Below, in pieces: positions 55,614-64,000 of a DNA stretch of 64,000 nucleotides (positions within the stretch are counted from its first letter, which is position 1; each line of letters begins with the position of its first letter). Both the position numbers and the translations under genes were made by a program. The stretch lies in NCBI GenBank assembly GCA_963764465.1, contig CAVXSO010000006.1:1189601-1253600 (forward strand). The letters are read 5' to 3'. The DNA comes from JAJXXT01 sp963764465 (lineage in GTDB: Bacteria; Pseudomonadota; Alphaproteobacteria; Acetobacterales; Acetobacteraceae). Under the pieces are notes generated by a model. The model was not told where the DNA came from. It did no database searches and saw only the letters and a program-made list of their open reading frames with translations.

Positions 55614-55880
55614 TTACAGCTTTCGCCGGATCACGTCCTGTAACATCTCGCGGTCCAGCGACAGATCCGCGACCAGCTTGCGCAACTTCGCGTTCTCATC
55701 CTCGAGCAGCTTCAAGCGCCGCATCTCGGGCGGCGTCAGACCCTCGTACTTCTTCTTCCAGTTGAAGTACGTCGCCTGGCTGATCCCAGCCCGCCGGCAG
55801 ATCTCCGCCACCGGCACCCCGTCCGCTCCCTGCTTCAGAATGAACGCCTTCTGCGCCTCCGAAAAATTCGATGCCTTCAT
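55614..55880 (-). CDS. IS3-family transposase OrfA
   Basis: An 88-residue HTH protein (MKASNFSEAQKAFILKQG; AEICRRAGISQATYFNWKKK) with a C-terminal coiled coil (ENAKLRKLVADLSLDREML). Reads through without interruption, unlike its partner at 32802. In intact elements OrfAB is made by frameshifting. Confidence 0.88.
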   Translation of the reverse strand: MKASNFSEAQKAFILKQGADGVPVAEICRRAGISQATYFNWKKKYEGLTPPEMRRLKLLEDENAKLRKLVADLSLDREMLQDVIRRKL

Positions 55881-55923
55881 CGCTCTCCGCTCCTCCCAAC
55901 CAAGGGAACAAAAGCAGAAAACT

Positions 55924-56943
55924 CTACCTTAAATCGATCCAGTTTCCGGGGAGCAGATCAGTTCCGTCGCTCTCGATATATTCGCGAAAATAATCCTCCA
56001 CTGTGACGCGCTTCGCGGTCAACCCGGCCTCGTGCCCCACCGTGGCGAACATCTCCATCTGGTAGCGGTTCTTCTCCAGCCCGTCGCCGTAGAAGTCCTC
56101 GCCCATGAGCGCCGCCGCGTCCTCCAACTCCGCCTCCATCCACGGACTCGCATATGGGAAGCCGCGATAAGCCACTGCGGCCGTCTGGTTGCACCGGATG
56201 AAGGCTTCGGTCAGGCTGTGCGCGATCCACGGGTTCGCCTCCCACACCGCGCGCCGCAGCACGATCAGGTGCTGCGGTGGAAACGCACCCGTCTCACGGC
56301 AGTAACGTTGCTCAAGCGGGCGGAAATCCGGAAATAGCCGGACGATCGGCCCCTTGGTCGGATGGTACCGCTCGGGTCGCGGCGGGCTGTAGACCGCGTC
56401 GAGCTCGCCCTCGATCAGCATGTCCGAGAGCGACTTACCCTCGGGCGGCTCGCTCACGCCCGCCGGCAGGCTCGCCGCGATGCTCTCCCCGCGCGGCGCA
56501 TCCACCGCACCGATGCACCAGCGCAGCCGCTTGAGATCGACGCCGAGCCAGGCCAGGAAATGGCGGTACCAGATGCTGCCGCTGTTGGCCCACCCGTACA
56601 TGCCGATACGCGCGCCATCGAGGCCGGCCGCGCTGCGTATGCCCGATCCCTTGCGCACATAGAGGTCGCGCGCCGTGAAATTGCGCAGCGGAAACACGGG
56701 CAGCCCGATATGCGAGCGGTCCCCGCGATCGACGCGGATGAGATGGCCCGCCATGGACTGCTCACCACCCTGCACTTCGGGGTCGCGCAGCGCGCGGCGC
56801 AGCATCTGCGCCCGTGCCGGCCAGGACCCGCCGCCGCTGAGCTTTAGATCGAGCGTGATCCCCGCTGGCTTCACCTCACCGCTCAGCAGTGGCAGCAGCC
56901 GCGAGTAACCGGCCATGGTCAGCGTCAGCGTGATATCGGGCAT
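55924..56943 (-). CDS. 4,5-dihydroxyphthalate decarboxylase-like/ABC binding-type protein, 3' end altered by IS
   Basis: About 339 residues with a periplasmic-binding fold of the dihydroxyphthalate-decarboxylase-like group (GMYGWANSGSIWYRHFLAWL near 113; AVYSPPRPERY near 192). No signal peptide is seen, so a cytoplasmic enzyme or unsecreted form is possible. The last residues after ESDG (DLLPGNWIDLR) are encoded by the IS terminus, so the native end was cut at 55960. It closes the dipeptide-type ABC operon. Confidence 0.75.
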   Translation of the reverse strand: MPDITLTLTMAGYSRLLPLLSGEVKPAGITLDLKLSGGGSWPARAQMLRRALRDPEVQGGEQSMAGHLIRVDRGDRSHIGLPVFPLRNFTARDLYVRKGSGIRSAAGLDGARIGMYGWANSGSIWYRHFLAWLGVDLKRLRWCIGAVDAPRGESIAASLPAGVSEPPEGKSLSDMLIEGELDAVYSPPRPERYHPTKGPIVRLFPDFRPLEQRYCRETGAFPPQHLIVLRRAVWEANPWIAHSLTEAFIRCNQTAAVAYRGFPYASPWMEAELEDAAALMGEDFYGDGLEKNRYQMEMFATVGHEAGLTAKRVTVEDYFREYIESDGTDLLPGNWIDLR

Positions 56944-56953
56944 CGCAATCTCC

Positions 56954-57937
56954 TTATGTCGTCAGCGGAAAATGGCACGCCACGCGCCGCTCCGCGCCGA
57001 GCGGCGCCAGCTCGGGTTCGTGCCGCGCGCAAATTTCGGCAGCACGCGGACAGCGCAGACGGAAGCGGCAGCCCACCGGCAGTCGCCCGGGGTTTGGCGG
57101 CTCGCCGTCCAGCGCGAAGCGCTCGCTGATGCGTCCGCCGCCGATGACCGGCAGTGCCGCCAGCAGTGCGGCGGTGTAGGGGTGCGCCGGCGCGCGGAAG
57201 ATCGTCTCCGCGTCCCCCATCTCCACCACCCGCCCGAGATACATCACCGCGACGCGATGGCAGATCAGGCGCACCACCGAGAGATCGTGGCTGATGAAGA
57301 TGTAGCTCAGCGCATGTTTCTCGCGCAGGTCCATCAGCAGCCGCAGCACCCGCGCCTGCACCGAAAGGTCGAGCCCCGCAGTCGGCTCATCGAGCACCAC
57401 CAGGCTCGGCTGCAGCATCAGGATGCGCGCGAGCCCGACGCGCCGCTGCTGCCCGCCGCTGATCTCGTGCGGATAGAGCGAGAGATGCTCGCGCGGCAGC
57501 CCGACCTCCGCGAGCGCCTGGTGCACCCGCTCGCTGCGCTCCGCCCGGCTCAGCCGCGTGTGGATCACCAGCGGCTCCGCGAGCGAGCGCCCGATCGTCC
57601 AGTTCGGGTCGAGGGAAGCGGAAGGGTCCTGATAGCAGTACTGCAACTGACGCCGCAGCCGCTTCGCCTGCGCCGAGCCGGCATTCGTCGCATCCTCTCC
57701 CTGGAACACGATGCGGCCGCCAGAGGCGCGATGGATGCCGCAGAGCGTCTTGCCGAACGTGCTCTTGCCGCAGCCCGACTCGCCCACCACGCCGAGCACC
57801 TCGCCCGCCGCGACGTCGAGCGTCACGCCATCGAGGGCACGCAGCCATCCGGTGCGGATGCCAAACGAATTGCGGATCGGAAAATGCGTCGTGAGGTTCT
57901 CGACCGCCAGCGTCGGTGTCGCGGCGTCAGGCGGCAT
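56954..57937 (-). CDS. Dipeptide-type ABC transporter ATP-binding protein (DppF-like)
   Basis: A 327-residue ATPase. Walker A GESGCGKST is near residue 52, the signature ISGGQQRRVG near 158 and Walker B LVVLDEPTAGLD near 178. The C-terminal oligopeptide domain carries the typical cysteine pattern (GCRFRLRCPRAAEIC), which can bind an iron-sulfur cluster. The start overlaps the partner ATPase stop by 11 bases. Confidence 0.92.
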   Translation of the reverse strand: MPPDAATPTLAVENLTTHFPIRNSFGIRTGWLRALDGVTLDVAAGEVLGVVGESGCGKSTFGKTLCGIHRASGGRIVFQGEDATNAGSAQAKRLRRQLQYCYQDPSASLDPNWTIGRSLAEPLVIHTRLSRAERSERVHQALAEVGLPREHLSLYPHEISGGQQRRVGLARILMLQPSLVVLDEPTAGLDLSVQARVLRLLMDLREKHALSYIFISHDLSVVRLICHRVAVMYLGRVVEMGDAETIFRAPAHPYTAALLAALPVIGGGRISERFALDGEPPNPGRLPVGCRFRLRCPRAAEICARHEPELAPLGAERRVACHFPLTT

Positions 57938-58907
57938 CGCGCACCGGCAGCGGGTTGTGGCAGCGCACGCGGTGGCTGGCCGGCCCGCTCGCCGCCGGCC
58001 GCTCCGCGCGACAGACGGGAAGGGCGCGCGGGCAGCGCGGGTGGAACCGGCACCCCGTCGGCGGGGCGGTGAGGTTGGGCACCGCCCCTGCGATGCTCTG
58101 CGGCAGCCCCGCGCCCGGCCGCGGCATGCTCTCGAGCAGAAGCCCGGCATAGGGATGGCGCGGCTGCTCGAAGAACTTCCCCACCGCCGCACTCTCCGCC
58201 TCCTGGCCGGAATACATTACGCTGATGCGGTCGCAGATCTCCCATGCCGCCCCGAGGTCGTGCGTGGTGAACAGCACCGCCACCTTCTGCTCCTGCGCCA
58301 GCCGCCGCAGCAATGTCAGGATCTGCGCCTGGATGGTCACGTCGAGTGCAGTGGTCGGCTCGTCCGCGACGACGAGGCGAGGCTCGCGCAGCAGCGCCAT
58401 CGCGATCAGAACGCGCTGCAACTGCCCGCCCGAAACCTCGTGCGGATAGCGCCGCATGATGGTGTGGGGGTCGGGCAGCTGGACGCGGGCGAACATCTCC
58501 GCGATGCACCGCCTTGCCTCCGCACGGCCGAGGCGCCCGCGCGGCCGCGACCAACGCAGCACCTCGCGCGCCTGCACCCCGATCGGGAACAGCGGGCTCA
58601 GCGCCGCGCGCGGCTCCTGCGGCACGAAGCCGATGGGAAAGGCGCCACGCACCGCCGCCTCCGCCGCATCATCACCGAGGATGTTGCGTCCTTCAAACGA
58701 CAGCGCCTCTCCGCGCACCGCCGCTCCGGATGGCAGCACGCCTAGGATCAATCGCGCCAGCGTCGTCTTGCCGCAGCCAAACTCACCCACTAGCCCCACG
58801 ATTTCCCCCTCGCCGATCGCGAGATTGACGTGATCGAGCACCTTCGCTGTCCCGTCCGGTGTCGCGAATTCGACCGAGACCTCGCGCACGCCCACAAGCT
58901 CACTCAA
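57927..58907 (-). CDS. Dipeptide-type ABC transporter ATP-binding protein (DppD-like)
   Basis: A 326-residue ATPase paired with the DppF-like one. Walker A is GEFGCGKTT, where the usual serine after GE is phenylalanine; the signature VSGGQLQRVL and Walker B LVVADEPTTALD are normal. The C-terminal GCRFHPRCPRALPVC pattern is present. Overlaps the permease end by eight bases. Confidence 0.92.
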   Translation of the reverse strand: MSELVGVREVSVEFATPDGTAKVLDHVNLAIGEGEIVGLVGEFGCGKTTLARLILGVLPSGAAVRGEALSFEGRNILGDDAAEAAVRGAFPIGFVPQEPRAALSPLFPIGVQAREVLRWSRPRGRLGRAEARRCIAEMFARVQLPDPHTIMRRYPHEVSGGQLQRVLIAMALLREPRLVVADEPTTALDVTIQAQILTLLRRLAQEQKVAVLFTTHDLGAAWEICDRISVMYSGQEAESAAVGKFFEQPRHPYAGLLLESMPRPGAGLPQSIAGAVPNLTAPPTGCRFHPRCPRALPVCRAERPAASGPASHRVRCHNPLPVRDAA

Positions 58908-59757
58908 CCTCAGCGCCCTTCACCGTGCCCTGCCGCCGCAGGCGCGGGTCGAGCACGTCCCGCAGTCCATCGCCCAGCAGGTTGAACGCAATCACCAGCA
59001 CCAGGATGGCAACGCCTGGCGCCGCCGCGTCCCACCACGCCCCCGGCAGGAAGGCACGTGCATCGGCGATCATCCGCCCCCATTCCGGCGACGGTGGCGG
59101 CGGCCCAAGCCCCAGAAAACCCAGTGCTGAGGCCGTAAGAATCGTTCCCCCAAGTCCGATCGAGGTGCGGATGATCAGCGACGGCGCAATCGCCGGCAGG
59201 ATGTGCAGCACCATCACCCGCCACGGCGGAACCCCGAGTGCCACCGCCGCCTCGACATAGATCTCGTTCTTCGCGTTGCGTGTCTCGGCATAGACCAGCC
59301 GCGCCCAGAACGGCCAGTAGGTCAGCGACAGCGCAAGGATCACGTTCTGGATCTGCGGCCCCAGCGTCGCCGCGATCGCCATCGCCAGCACGATCTGCGG
59401 CACCGCGAGGAACACATCGGAGACGCGCATCAGCCCATCGCCGACGAAACCCGGCCAATACCCGCCGACGAGCCCGATCGGCACCCCTATCAGCACCGAG
59501 ACCGTGACCGCGATGACCGCCGTGATCAGCGTCACCCGCGCGCCGAACAGCAGCCGCGAGTAGATGTCGCCGCCCATCTGGTCCGTGCCAAGCCAGTGGA
59601 CGTCACTCGGCGGCAGCAGGCGCTGCGCGGTGTGGTAGGTGTCGATGTCCTGCGGAAAGGTCGCAAGCTGCGGCGCGAAGATCGCAGCGAGCGTGATCAG
59701 CGCGAGCACGATCAAACCCGCGAGCGCCACCCGGTCGCGGGCGATACGCGCAAGCAA
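58900..59757 (-). CDS. Dipeptide-type ABC transporter permease (DppC-like)
   Basis: A 285-residue membrane subunit with an N-terminal OppC_N segment and about five further membrane helices. The EAA loop is VEAAVALGVPPWRVMVLHIL. The start is TTG at 59757, two bases after the DppB-like stop. Forms the channel with the DppB-like subunit. Confidence 0.9.
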   Translation of the reverse strand: MLARIARDRVALAGLIVLALITLAAIFAPQLATFPQDIDTYHTAQRLLPPSDVHWLGTDQMGGDIYSRLLFGARVTLITAVIAVTVSVLIGVPIGLVGGYWPGFVGDGLMRVSDVFLAVPQIVLAMAIAATLGPQIQNVILALSLTYWPFWARLVYAETRNAKNEIYVEAAVALGVPPWRVMVLHILPAIAPSLIIRTSIGLGGTILTASALGFLGLGPPPPSPEWGRMIADARAFLPGAWWDAAAPGVAILVLVIAFNLLGDGLRDVLDPRLRRQGTVKGAEVE

Positions 59758-59759
59758 CG

Positions 59760-60761
59760 TTATCGTCCGCGCGGGTCGAGCAGTACCTGCCCGACATCGA
59801 TTGCAATGTTCACTGCGACGAACATCACGCCGATATAGATCGTGAACCCTAGAATGGCGTTGTAGTCCGATTGCAGGATCGAGTTGACTGCGAACTGGCC
59901 AAGCCCCGGCCAGTCGAACACCGCCTCCACCACAACCGCGCCGGCGAGCAGGTTACCGAACACGAGCCCGATCTGCGTCAGCGTGCCGGTCAGCGCCGAG
60001 CGCAGCACATAGCGCCATACCGTGATCCGCCACGGCACTCCCATCGCGCGCTGGTAATCGACGAAGAAGCTGCCCAGCGTGCCGATCACCCCGGCGCGGG
60101 TGAAGCGCACGATTGTCGCCATCGCCGGAAACGCGAGCGTCATCACCGGCAGCGCCAGGTGGCGCAGCACGTCGAGCTCGGTGGACCAGTCGCCATCGAG
60201 TGCTGCGTCGATGGTGTAGAAACCGGTCACCCCGCTCGGACCGAAATCGCCGATCCTGCCCTGTACCGGTGTCAGGTTGAGCCACATGGCGAACAGCAGT
60301 TGCAGCAGGATCGCAAGCCAGAACGAGGCGATCGCCAGCCCCGAGACCGTCAGCACCCGCAGCACGTGGTCGAACCACGAATTGCGCCGCAGCGCGGCCA
60401 CCACGCCGAGCGGCACGCCGAGCAGCACCGCGACCAGCATGGCATAGAGTGCCAGCTCCATCGTCGCCGGCAGCCGCCGCCATATCTCGGCTGACACGGG
60501 CGTCTGCGTGTAAAGGCTCTCGCCCATGTCGCCGCGTGCGACATTGATGAGGTAGTGCCACAGCTGCACCGGCAGCGGCTGGTCGAGCCCGAAGCGGTGG
60601 CGCAGTGCCGCTAGCTGCGCCGTGGTCGCGTTCTCGCCCGCGAGAATGCGCGCCGGATCGCTCGGCACCACATGCGAAATCACGAACACCAGGGCCACCA
60701 GGCCGATCAGGGTCGCCGGGACCCAGATCAGCCTGCGCGCGATCAGCCCCAGAAGCCGCAC
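59760..60761 (-). CDS. Dipeptide-type ABC transporter permease (DppB-like)
   Basis: A 333-residue membrane protein beginning with a hydrophobic segment (LIWVPATLIGLVALVFVISH) and the family motif VVPSDPARILAGENAT. The BPD-type loop is FVDYQRAMGVPWRITVWRYV. Start GTG at 60761, ten bases after the binding-protein stop. Confidence 0.9.
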   Translation of the reverse strand: MRLLGLIARRLIWVPATLIGLVALVFVISHVVPSDPARILAGENATTAQLAALRHRFGLDQPLPVQLWHYLINVARGDMGESLYTQTPVSAEIWRRLPATMELALYAMLVAVLLGVPLGVVAALRRNSWFDHVLRVLTVSGLAIASFWLAILLQLLFAMWLNLTPVQGRIGDFGPSGVTGFYTIDAALDGDWSTELDVLRHLALPVMTLAFPAMATIVRFTRAGVIGTLGSFFVDYQRAMGVPWRITVWRYVLRSALTGTLTQIGLVFGNLLAGAVVVEAVFDWPGLGQFAVNSILQSDYNAILGFTIYIGVMFVAVNIAIDVGQVLLDPRGR

Positions 60762-60771
60762 GAGGTCGTGC

Positions 60772-62348
60772 TCAGGCGAGCCACTGCCAGCGCATGTCCT
60801 GGGCGTCGGCGATCGGGCAGTAGCGCACGCCCTGGACCCGGGCGCTGAACGCTCCGTAGTAGTTGGTGTTGTAGATGAACAACCCCGCCGCCTCGTCCAC
60901 CAGGATTCGCGAGGCCTCCTCGTACAGCGGCTGGCGGTCCTCCTGCTTCACCAGCACCAGCGCCTTGTTCGTCAGCTCGTCGAATCTCTTGTTGCTGAAG
61001 AAGCTGATATTGCCGCTACCGATCTGCTTGCTGTTGTAGATGTAGCCGGTCCAGTTGTGCGGGTCCGCGAAATAGGCACTGCGCCACAGCGGGATCAGGT
61101 CGGCGCTTTTCTGCTCGTCGCCGAGCCTCGCCGCGACCACCGGCCAGGGCTGGCTCTGGATCGTCGTCTTCACGCCGATCTTGGCCAGTCCGCTCTGCAG
61201 CGCTCCGCCGCCTGCCCGCTCTGCGGATAGCCGCCGAGCGCGTTGATGGTGAGCGTGCGGATCGGTCCCTTCACCTTCGCCAGTGCCGCCTTCGCCTTGT
61301 CGAGATCGTAGGTGTAGCCGGCGAGGCCCTTCGGCGCACCCCACATCGGGTCCGGAATGATACCGGCGTTGCGCACCACCGAGCCGTCGAGCAGGTTGTT
61401 GATGAAGCCATCGTAGTCGAACGCGTAGCAAAGTGCCCGGCGCATGTTTACGTCGTCGAGCGGCGGGCGGCGGTTATGGATCACGAAATACATCGTCCGC
61501 AGCGAGGGCTCTGTGAGGATCTGCACCTTCGACTTGCCGCGCATGCGCTTGATCTGGTCGTACGGCGTGTAGCCATCGAGCGCGTCGAACTCGCCCTTCT
61601 CGAGCCCAAGCACGCGGCTCGCCACCTCGAGAATGCCGCGGAACTCGACGCTGTCGAGGTATTTCGGCCCCCAGCCCATGAAATGCTCGGCATAGCGGCT
61701 GGCGGCGAACCCGACCGCCGGATCGTAATGGGTGAGCTGGAAGGATCCAGAGCCCGCCTCGTTGCGGGCGAGCCAGGCGCCGCCCCAGTCGCCGTTCGTC
61801 TCGTGCGCGCGCACCATCTTGGCGTTGACGACCCACATCTCGGGCAGCACCGCCATGAACACGGCATAGGGCGCGCTCAGCTTGAACTGCACGGTCCTGG
61901 CGTCGAGCGCCTTCGTGGTCCCCGGCTTCACCACCTCGGAAAACAGGCCGAAGGCGCCCTTCTTCAGCGCCAGGATCCGCTCCATGGAGTAGACGACGTC
62001 ATCCGCCGACACCTTCGTGCCGTCGTGGAACTTCGCATCCTTGAGCGTGAACGTGTAGGTCAGCGCATCGGGTGAGATATCCACCTTCTCGGCTAGCCAC
62101 ATGTTGAGCTTCGGCGGATCGTCGGTCCAGCGCACCAGCGCGTCGTAGAGGTTGAGCCGCGAGGCAATACGGCCGATATCGAACACCACGTGCGGGTCGA
62201 GCGTATCGTAGGCGTTATTATTGGCAGTCACAAACTTTCCAGTGCCGCCCGCATACGCCGTCCCGGCTCCCAGCACCGACATCGATGCCGCGCCGAGCGC
62301 AAGTTCGCGCCGGCCCAGGATGAGCTGTTCCTTGCGATCGTCTTCCAT
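60772..62348 (-). CDS. ABC transporter substrate-binding protein (family 5), one frameshift
   Basis: A periplasmic solute-binding protein of the DppA/OppA type. The N-terminus has a twin-arginine-like signal (LGRRELALGAASMSVLGAG). The family blocks DALTYTFTLKDAKFHDGTKV and ADDVVYSMERIL are clear. The frame shifts near 61201-61205: after GYPQSGQAAE the text continues in another frame with LQSGLAKIGVKT; one missing G explains it. Combined length about 525 residues. GAGGGGGGA precedes the start. First gene of the operon; divergent from the FAD oxidoreductase. Confidence 0.88.
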
Positions 62349-62581
62349 GTTCAGTCCCCCCTCGCTGCACTCGGCCACGCCGCCGCTCTCTCCGCTCGCT
62401 GCGTCCAGAGCGCTTGATTTTTCGACTTTACAACCGCGAACCTGCCGCACAAGGAGAATCTTGCCCGCTCCGCCGGCCACGTTGCACCGCGAATTGGACC
62501 AACCCTGGCGAATTAATCGCATACGATACGGTTCGGGCGCACGCTGTTGTCCGCCCCGTTTGCGCGGTCTAACCTTTCGGC

Positions 62582-63871
62582 ATGCCGGGCGCCCCACCTT
62601 CGTCCCACTACGCGCGCCTATCGCGCGAGGCGTTTTCCGCACCGCCCCTCGAAGGGCTCGCGGATACGGACGTCGTCGTCATCGGCGGCGGCATCGGCGG
62701 CCTCGCCGCCGCACTCGCCCTGCGCCAGGCCGGCATCGCGACATCGCTGCTGGAGGCCGAGACCATCGGCGCCGGCGCTTCGGGCCGCAACAATGGCCAG
62801 GTCATCCCCACGCTCACCCGCCACGATCCCGCCGGTGTGCTCGCGACGATGGGCGAGGGCAGGGGCGAGCGCTTCCTTGCCATGCTCCAGGCCTCCGCCG
62901 ACCGTCTCTTCGACACGATCACCCGCTACGGCATCGACTGCGACGCCGTGCGTGCCGGCTGGATCCAGCCCGCCCACACGCCAGGCCGCGCGCGTCTGGC
63001 CGAACGGCGTGCGGAGGCGTGGCGAGCGAGGGGGGCGCCCACGGCGTATCTCGACGCGCCGGCGATCGCGGCTGCCCTCGGCAGCAGCGCCTATCCCGGC
63101 GGCTGGCGCCATGCCGGCGGCGGCCACATCAATCCGCTCGCCTTCACCCGCGGCCTCGCCCGCGCGGCGCAACAGGAAGGTGCTCGCATCCACGAGCACA
63201 GCCCCGCGCTCGCCCTCGCGCGCGAGGCCGATGGCTGGCGCATCGCCACGCCGCGCGGCGCGCTCCGCTGCCGCAAGGTCGTCCTTGTCACCGGCGCCCA
63301 CACCGGCGCCCTCTGGCCCGGCCTCGCACGCACCGTCGTGCCGGTCACCAGCTACCAGCTCGCAACCGACGTGCTGCCCCCGGCCCTCGCCGCGCGCATC
63401 CTTCCCGGCAACGAGGCGGCCTCCGACACCCGCAACGACCTGCGCTACTTCCATAAGGACCGCGAGGGCCGGCTGATCGCCGGGGCGGCCCTCGCCATCC
63501 AGATCCTCGCCCGCCATCGCCTGCCGCGGGTCGTGCGCGCCAGGCTCGGCGAGGTGTTCCCGGAACTCCCCGGCACGGCCTTCCCCTTCTCCTGGAGCGG
63601 CCGCATCACCATGACCACGGACCGCCTACCGCGCCTGCACCGTACCGCGGACGGGCTCATCGGCTGGATCGGCTGCAACGGCCGGGGCCTCGCGCTGGCC
63701 ATGGGCATGGGCGCGGTGATGCGCGACGCGGTGCTCGGCGTGCCGGACGAGGAGCTCGCACTCGCTCCCTCGCCGCTGGCGCCGGTGCCGCTGCACGCTC
63801 TCGTGCGCCGCACCGCCCGCCTCGCGCTGATCCACTACCGTCGCAAGGACCGCGCCGAAATCCCCTTCTGA
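62582..63871 (+). CDS. FAD-dependent oxidoreductase (DAO family, PuuB-like)
   Basis: A 429-residue amine/amino acid oxidase. The FAD motif DVVVIGGGIGGLAAALALRQ starts near residue 31, followed by GASGRNNGQV as in gamma-glutamylputrescine oxidase and related DAO enzymes. Divergent from the peptide-type ABC operon by 233 bases, so it may act on the imported compound. The stop is directly followed by the end of the convergent SDR gene. Confidence 0.87.
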   Translation: MPGAPPSSHYARLSREAFSAPPLEGLADTDVVVIGGGIGGLAAALALRQAGIATSLLEAETIGAGASGRNNGQVIPTLTRHDPAGVLATMGEGRGERFLAMLQASADRLFDTITRYGIDCDAVRAGWIQPAHTPGRARLAERRAEAWRARGAPTAYLDAPAIAAALGSSAYPGGWRHAGGGHINPLAFTRGLARAAQQEGARIHEHSPALALAREADGWRIATPRGALRCRKVVLVTGAHTGALWPGLARTVVPVTSYQLATDVLPPALAARILPGNEAASDTRNDLRYFHKDREGRLIAGAALAIQILARHRLPRVVRARLGEVFPELPGTAFPFSWSGRITMTTDRLPRLHRTADGLIGWIGCNGRGLALAMGMGAVMRDAVLGVPDEELALAPSPLAPVPLHALVRRTARLALIHYRRKDRAEIPF

Positions 63872-64000
63872 CTAGGGACTGCCTCGACGGAGAGCGGCTG
63901 GCCGGTGATGAACCCCGCGAAGTCGGAGGCGAGGCACATTGCCGCGTGCGCGATGTCGTCCGGCGTTCCGGACCGCTGCAGCGCTGTCCGCGCGATCAGC
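63835..64000 (-). CDS. SDR-family oxidoreductase, C-terminal part (cut by window end)
   Basis: The final portion of a short-chain dehydrogenase: RSGTPDDIAHAAMCLASDF and AGFITGQPLSVE match the SDR C-terminus before the usual GG. As written the frame runs past into the neighbouring gene (stop at 63835). If one G is missing after GAG, the protein would end SVEGSP at 63872, directly beside the convergent stop, which is more likely. Confidence 0.75.
   Translation of the reverse strand, partial: LIARTALQRSGTPDDIAHAAMCLASDFAGFITGQPLSVEAVPSQKGISARSLRR

Larger units (their letters stand above)
54729..55960 (-). mobile_element. IS3-family insertion sequence, complete but decayed
   Basis: The ends share an inverted repeat: TG-TCTGCTCCCCGG...TGGA read inward from 55960 matches TGCGCTGCTACCCG...TGGA at 54729. 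It carries orfA (intact) and orfB (frameshift and amber stop). Insertion at 55960 cuts the end of the dihydroxyphthalate-decarboxylase-like gene. No target duplication was seen. Related to the remnant at 32645-33070. Confidence 0.8.

Noticed and set aside
56954..58192. Longer start (58192) for the DppF-like ATPase
   Set aside because: The extra 85 residues are arginine-rich and overlap the partner ATPase; homology begins at the ATG at 57937.

Overview
The window is GC-rich chromosomal DNA from an alphaproteobacterium. Gene content and order (a DapF-MtaB-FtsY block, a GltD-GltB pair, rpmI-rplT beside pheS-pheT, a complex I NDUFA9-type protein) fit Rhodospirillales, probably Acetobacteraceae. 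The placement is an inference, because no search could be run.

Bases 1-26,860 are a compact housekeeping core: an arabinose-5-phosphate isomerase (kdsD), an RNase D-like exonuclease, tRNA-Leu(CAG), the glutamate synthase genes gltD-gltB, an MFS exporter, a threonine dehydratase-like PLP enzyme, a zinc-ribbon NUDIX hydrolase, a CidA/LrgA-LrgB pair, dapF-mtaB-ftsY, the ribosomal genes rpmI-rplT, pheS-pheT, a ClC channel, lepA and tRNA-Ser(GGA). Genes often overlap by the four-base ATGA or GTGA pattern, so translational coupling is common. A 1.27-kb patch of clearly lower GC (14,674-15,942) breaks this core and holds no convincing gene.

Bases 26,852-55,960 are accessory DNA. It starts exactly at the 3' end of tRNA-Ser. 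A three-gene cassette (DUF3489 winged helix, DUF2924, large serine recombinase) occurs twice in the same orientation, at 26,852-29,724 and 51,643-54,538. The second copy carries an echo of the tRNA 3' end at the matching position. Between the copies lie a 3' fragment of a UvrD-type helicase, an 18-repeat type I-E-like CRISPR array without cas genes, an IS3-family element that cuts the leader-side repeat, a remnant of a second IS, two catabolic-transport loci, and a phage packaging remnant (DUF5681 small-terminase-like protein, large terminase, ParB-methyltransferase).

The first catabolic locus (33,252-39,325, possibly including the dipeptidase up to 40,361) has a polar amino acid ABC transporter, an aspartoacylase-family deacylase, an M24 hydrolase with an altered metal site and an IclR regulator; it resembles ectoine-utilisation loci. 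The second (40,435-46,826) has an ABC transporter of the NMT1/SsuA type, an FAD oxidoreductase and an amidohydrolase. It ends with a LacI-type regulator, and a LacI-family operator lies upstream of its first gene. A complete IS3-family element (54,729-55,960) follows, then an operon for a dipeptide-type ABC transporter with a dihydroxyphthalate-decarboxylase-like protein (55,924-62,348), a divergent FAD oxidoreductase and a truncated SDR gene at the window end.

At least ten genes carry single-base indels, often in short homopolymers, and one of them is the essential gene pheS. Most of these are probably sequence errors rather than true mutations, so several genes are annotated across the break.
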